Source: Deltaproteobacteria bacterium RBG_13_49_15
Lineage (GTDB): Bacteria > Desulfobacterota > Desulfobacteria > Desulfobacterales > UBA2156
Direction of reading: 5' to 3'
DNA length: 7,502 nt
Assembly (NCBI GenBank): GCA_001797695.1
Contig: MGQD01000052.1
Coordinates: 1-7,502, forward strand
Shown: piece by piece, positions 6,644 to 7,502 of the stretch
Layout: each line of letters begins with the position of its first letter
Numbering within the stretch: the first letter of the stretch is position 1
Made by a program: the position numbers and the translations under genes
Notes under the pieces: generated by a model
The model's database searches: none
Seen by the model: only the letters and a program-made list of their open reading frames with translations
Told to the model about the DNA's origin: nothing

Positions 6644-7502
6644 GGGTTCCTCCGTTTAACAATATGGTAAGGTGGTTTTTGGCGAGCTCGCCAAGGCGAT
6701 GCAGCGCATATCCCCCTTCGAGAACCGAAAGGAGCCGATCCTTGGAGTATGTTGCAGCCATCTCCACAATCCGTTCGGTGATCCATGAAAAACCATCGGT
6801 TGAAAGGCGGATATCCGACATATCATCATCGATATGGGCATCGAATCCGGCTGAGATGATGATGAATTCGGGTTTAAAAGATTCAAAAGACGGCATTAGG
6901 TCTCTTTCCAGGAGCCGCTTGTACTCCTCATCCCCCTGACCCGGCAAAACCGGCGAGTTCTTGGTGTATCCAAGCCCTTTTCCGACCCCTCTCTCGAATT
7001 CACGCCCTGTTCCGGGATAAGCGAATGACGGGTGCTGATGAATGGAGTAGTAAAAAACGGTCGGATCTCCTTCAAAGATTTCCTGCGTTCCATTCCCGTG
7101 ATGGACGTCGAAATCGACGATTCCGACCCTTTCGATCCCCCACTCTATTTGCAAATACCTGGCGACAATCGCCACATTGTTGAAATAGCAAAAACCCATG
7201 GCATTGGATCGAACAGCATGGTGACCCGGAGGCCTCACGGCGCAAAAGGCATTGTTGATTTCACCTTTCATAATCAGGCTTGCCGCCTCAATAACTCCTC
7301 CGGCAGCAAGAAGGGCGATCTCATAGGTGTTGGCGCACATCTGGTTGTCCGGGCAATCGAAGACTTTGAGCCCGGTCATACAGGCATCATTGAAGCGGTC
7401 GATGTAGGTTTTGTCATGAACGGTTTCAATCCATTTTAGGTCCGCCCGGGTTGCTTTCAAAAGGACAAGTTTTCCGAAAAGCCCGGCTTCTTGAACCCCT
7501 TT
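6633..7502 (-). CDS. Zinc-dependent deacetylase of the histone deacetylase/AcuC family (5' partial)
   Basis: The frame is open to the window edge, so the N-terminus lies beyond 7502; 289 residues are visible and the family usually has 300-380. A TTG at 7458-7460 is in frame, but the upstream residues (QEAGLFGKLVLLKATRADL) fit the family, so it is not the start. Numbering from that TTG: VHDKTY (14-19), RPPGHHA with the catalytic His pair 80-81, GFCYFNN (89-95), VDFDVHHGNGTQ with zinc ligands Asp118 and His120, GFDAH with zinc ligand Asp207, and EGGY with the transition-state Tyr251. All catalytic residues are present. RPPGHHA points to the class II-like branch (HDAH, acetylpolyamine amidohydrolase relatives), which removes acetyl groups from lysine or polyamines. 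As the first visible gene of the minus-strand operon, next to an AcuB-like gene, an AcuC-like role on acetylated metabolic enzymes is plausible. Confidence 0.93.
   Translation of the reverse strand, partial: KGVQEAGLFGKLVLLKATRADLKWIETVHDKTYIDRFNDACMTGLKVFDCPDNQMCANTYEIALLAAGGVIEAASLIMKGEINNAFCAVRPPGHHAVRSNAMGFCYFNNVAIVARYLQIEWGIERVGIVDFDVHHGNGTQEIFEGDPTVFYYSIHQHPSFAYPGTGREFERGVGKGLGYTKNSPVLPGQGDEEYKRLLERDLMPSFESFKPEFIIISAGFDAHIDDDMSDIRLSTDGFSWITERIVEMAATYSKDRLLSVLEGGYALHRLGELAKNHLTILLNGGTHVR
6649..6653 (-). promoter_or_regulatory. Ribosome binding site of the acuB-like gene, inside the deacetylase gene
   Basis: GGAGG on the minus strand, five bases before the ATG at 6641-6643. It lies within the last codons of the deacetylase gene (encoding NGGTH), so the two genes are tightly coupled and the start is well defined. 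Confidence 0.7.

Larger units (their letters stand above)
2074..7502 (-). other. Probable six-gene operon: deacetylase, acuB-like, prmA-like, MBL hydrolase, sirtuin, spmA-spmB fusion
   Basis: All six genes run on the minus strand. Junctions in order of transcription are an 11-base overlap, an 8-base overlap, a 3-base gap, a 5- or 35-base gap (depending on the sirtuin start) and a 97-base gap. I find no intrinsic terminator in any junction. The promoter must lie beyond 7502. The first four genes are almost certainly co-transcribed; the sirtuin very likely; the membrane protein could have its own promoter in the 97-base gap, though none is recognisable. Confidence 0.7.

Noticed and set aside
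7032..7439. 135-residue plus-strand ORF opposite the HDAC-family gene
   Set aside because: It is a reverse-frame shadow of a strongly conserved catalytic region.
7458..7460. TTG as the start of the HDAC-family gene
   Set aside because: The frame stays open to the window edge and the upstream residues match the family's expected pattern, so the gene is truncated by the window.

Overview
The window looks like a chromosomal segment of an anaerobic deltaproteobacterium (Desulfobacterota, sulfate-reducer or syntroph type). This rests on one family assignment (a DUF6178-like protein, a family I associate with that group) and on the general look of the proteins; there is no 16S rRNA or other decisive marker. 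Coding density is high. I see no tRNA, rRNA, CRISPR array, insertion sequence or phage gene.

Left part, plus strand: the last 42 codons of an unrecognised gene (1-127), a 167-base gap holding a strong hairpin whose U-tract faces the minus strand (151-192), then a 596-residue DUF6178-like protein of unknown function (295-2085).

Right part, minus strand, read from 7502 down to 2074: a zinc-dependent histone-deacetylase-family enzyme (5' end outside the window), an AcuB-like CBS-CBS-ACT protein, a PrmA-like methyltransferase, a metallo-beta-lactamase-fold hydrolase, a sirtuin and an SpmA-SpmB fused membrane protein. The first four genes overlap or are spaced by 3 bases. The sirtuin follows within 35 bases and the membrane protein after 97 bases, so one polycistronic unit is likely. 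It meets the DUF6178 gene tail to tail with a 12-base overlap and no terminator at the junction.

The most interesting feature is that two unrelated lysine deacylases, one zinc-dependent and one NAD-dependent, share an operon with an AcuB-like nucleotide sensor. In Bacillus, acuB and the deacetylase gene acuC sit together and affect acetyl-CoA synthetase. Here the pair is extended by a second deacylase, a protein methyltransferase homologue and a possible phosphodiesterase. This suggests, as inference only, a protein-modification module tied to acyl-CoA, NAD or adenylate status. All the individual families are known; the candidate novelty is the combination.
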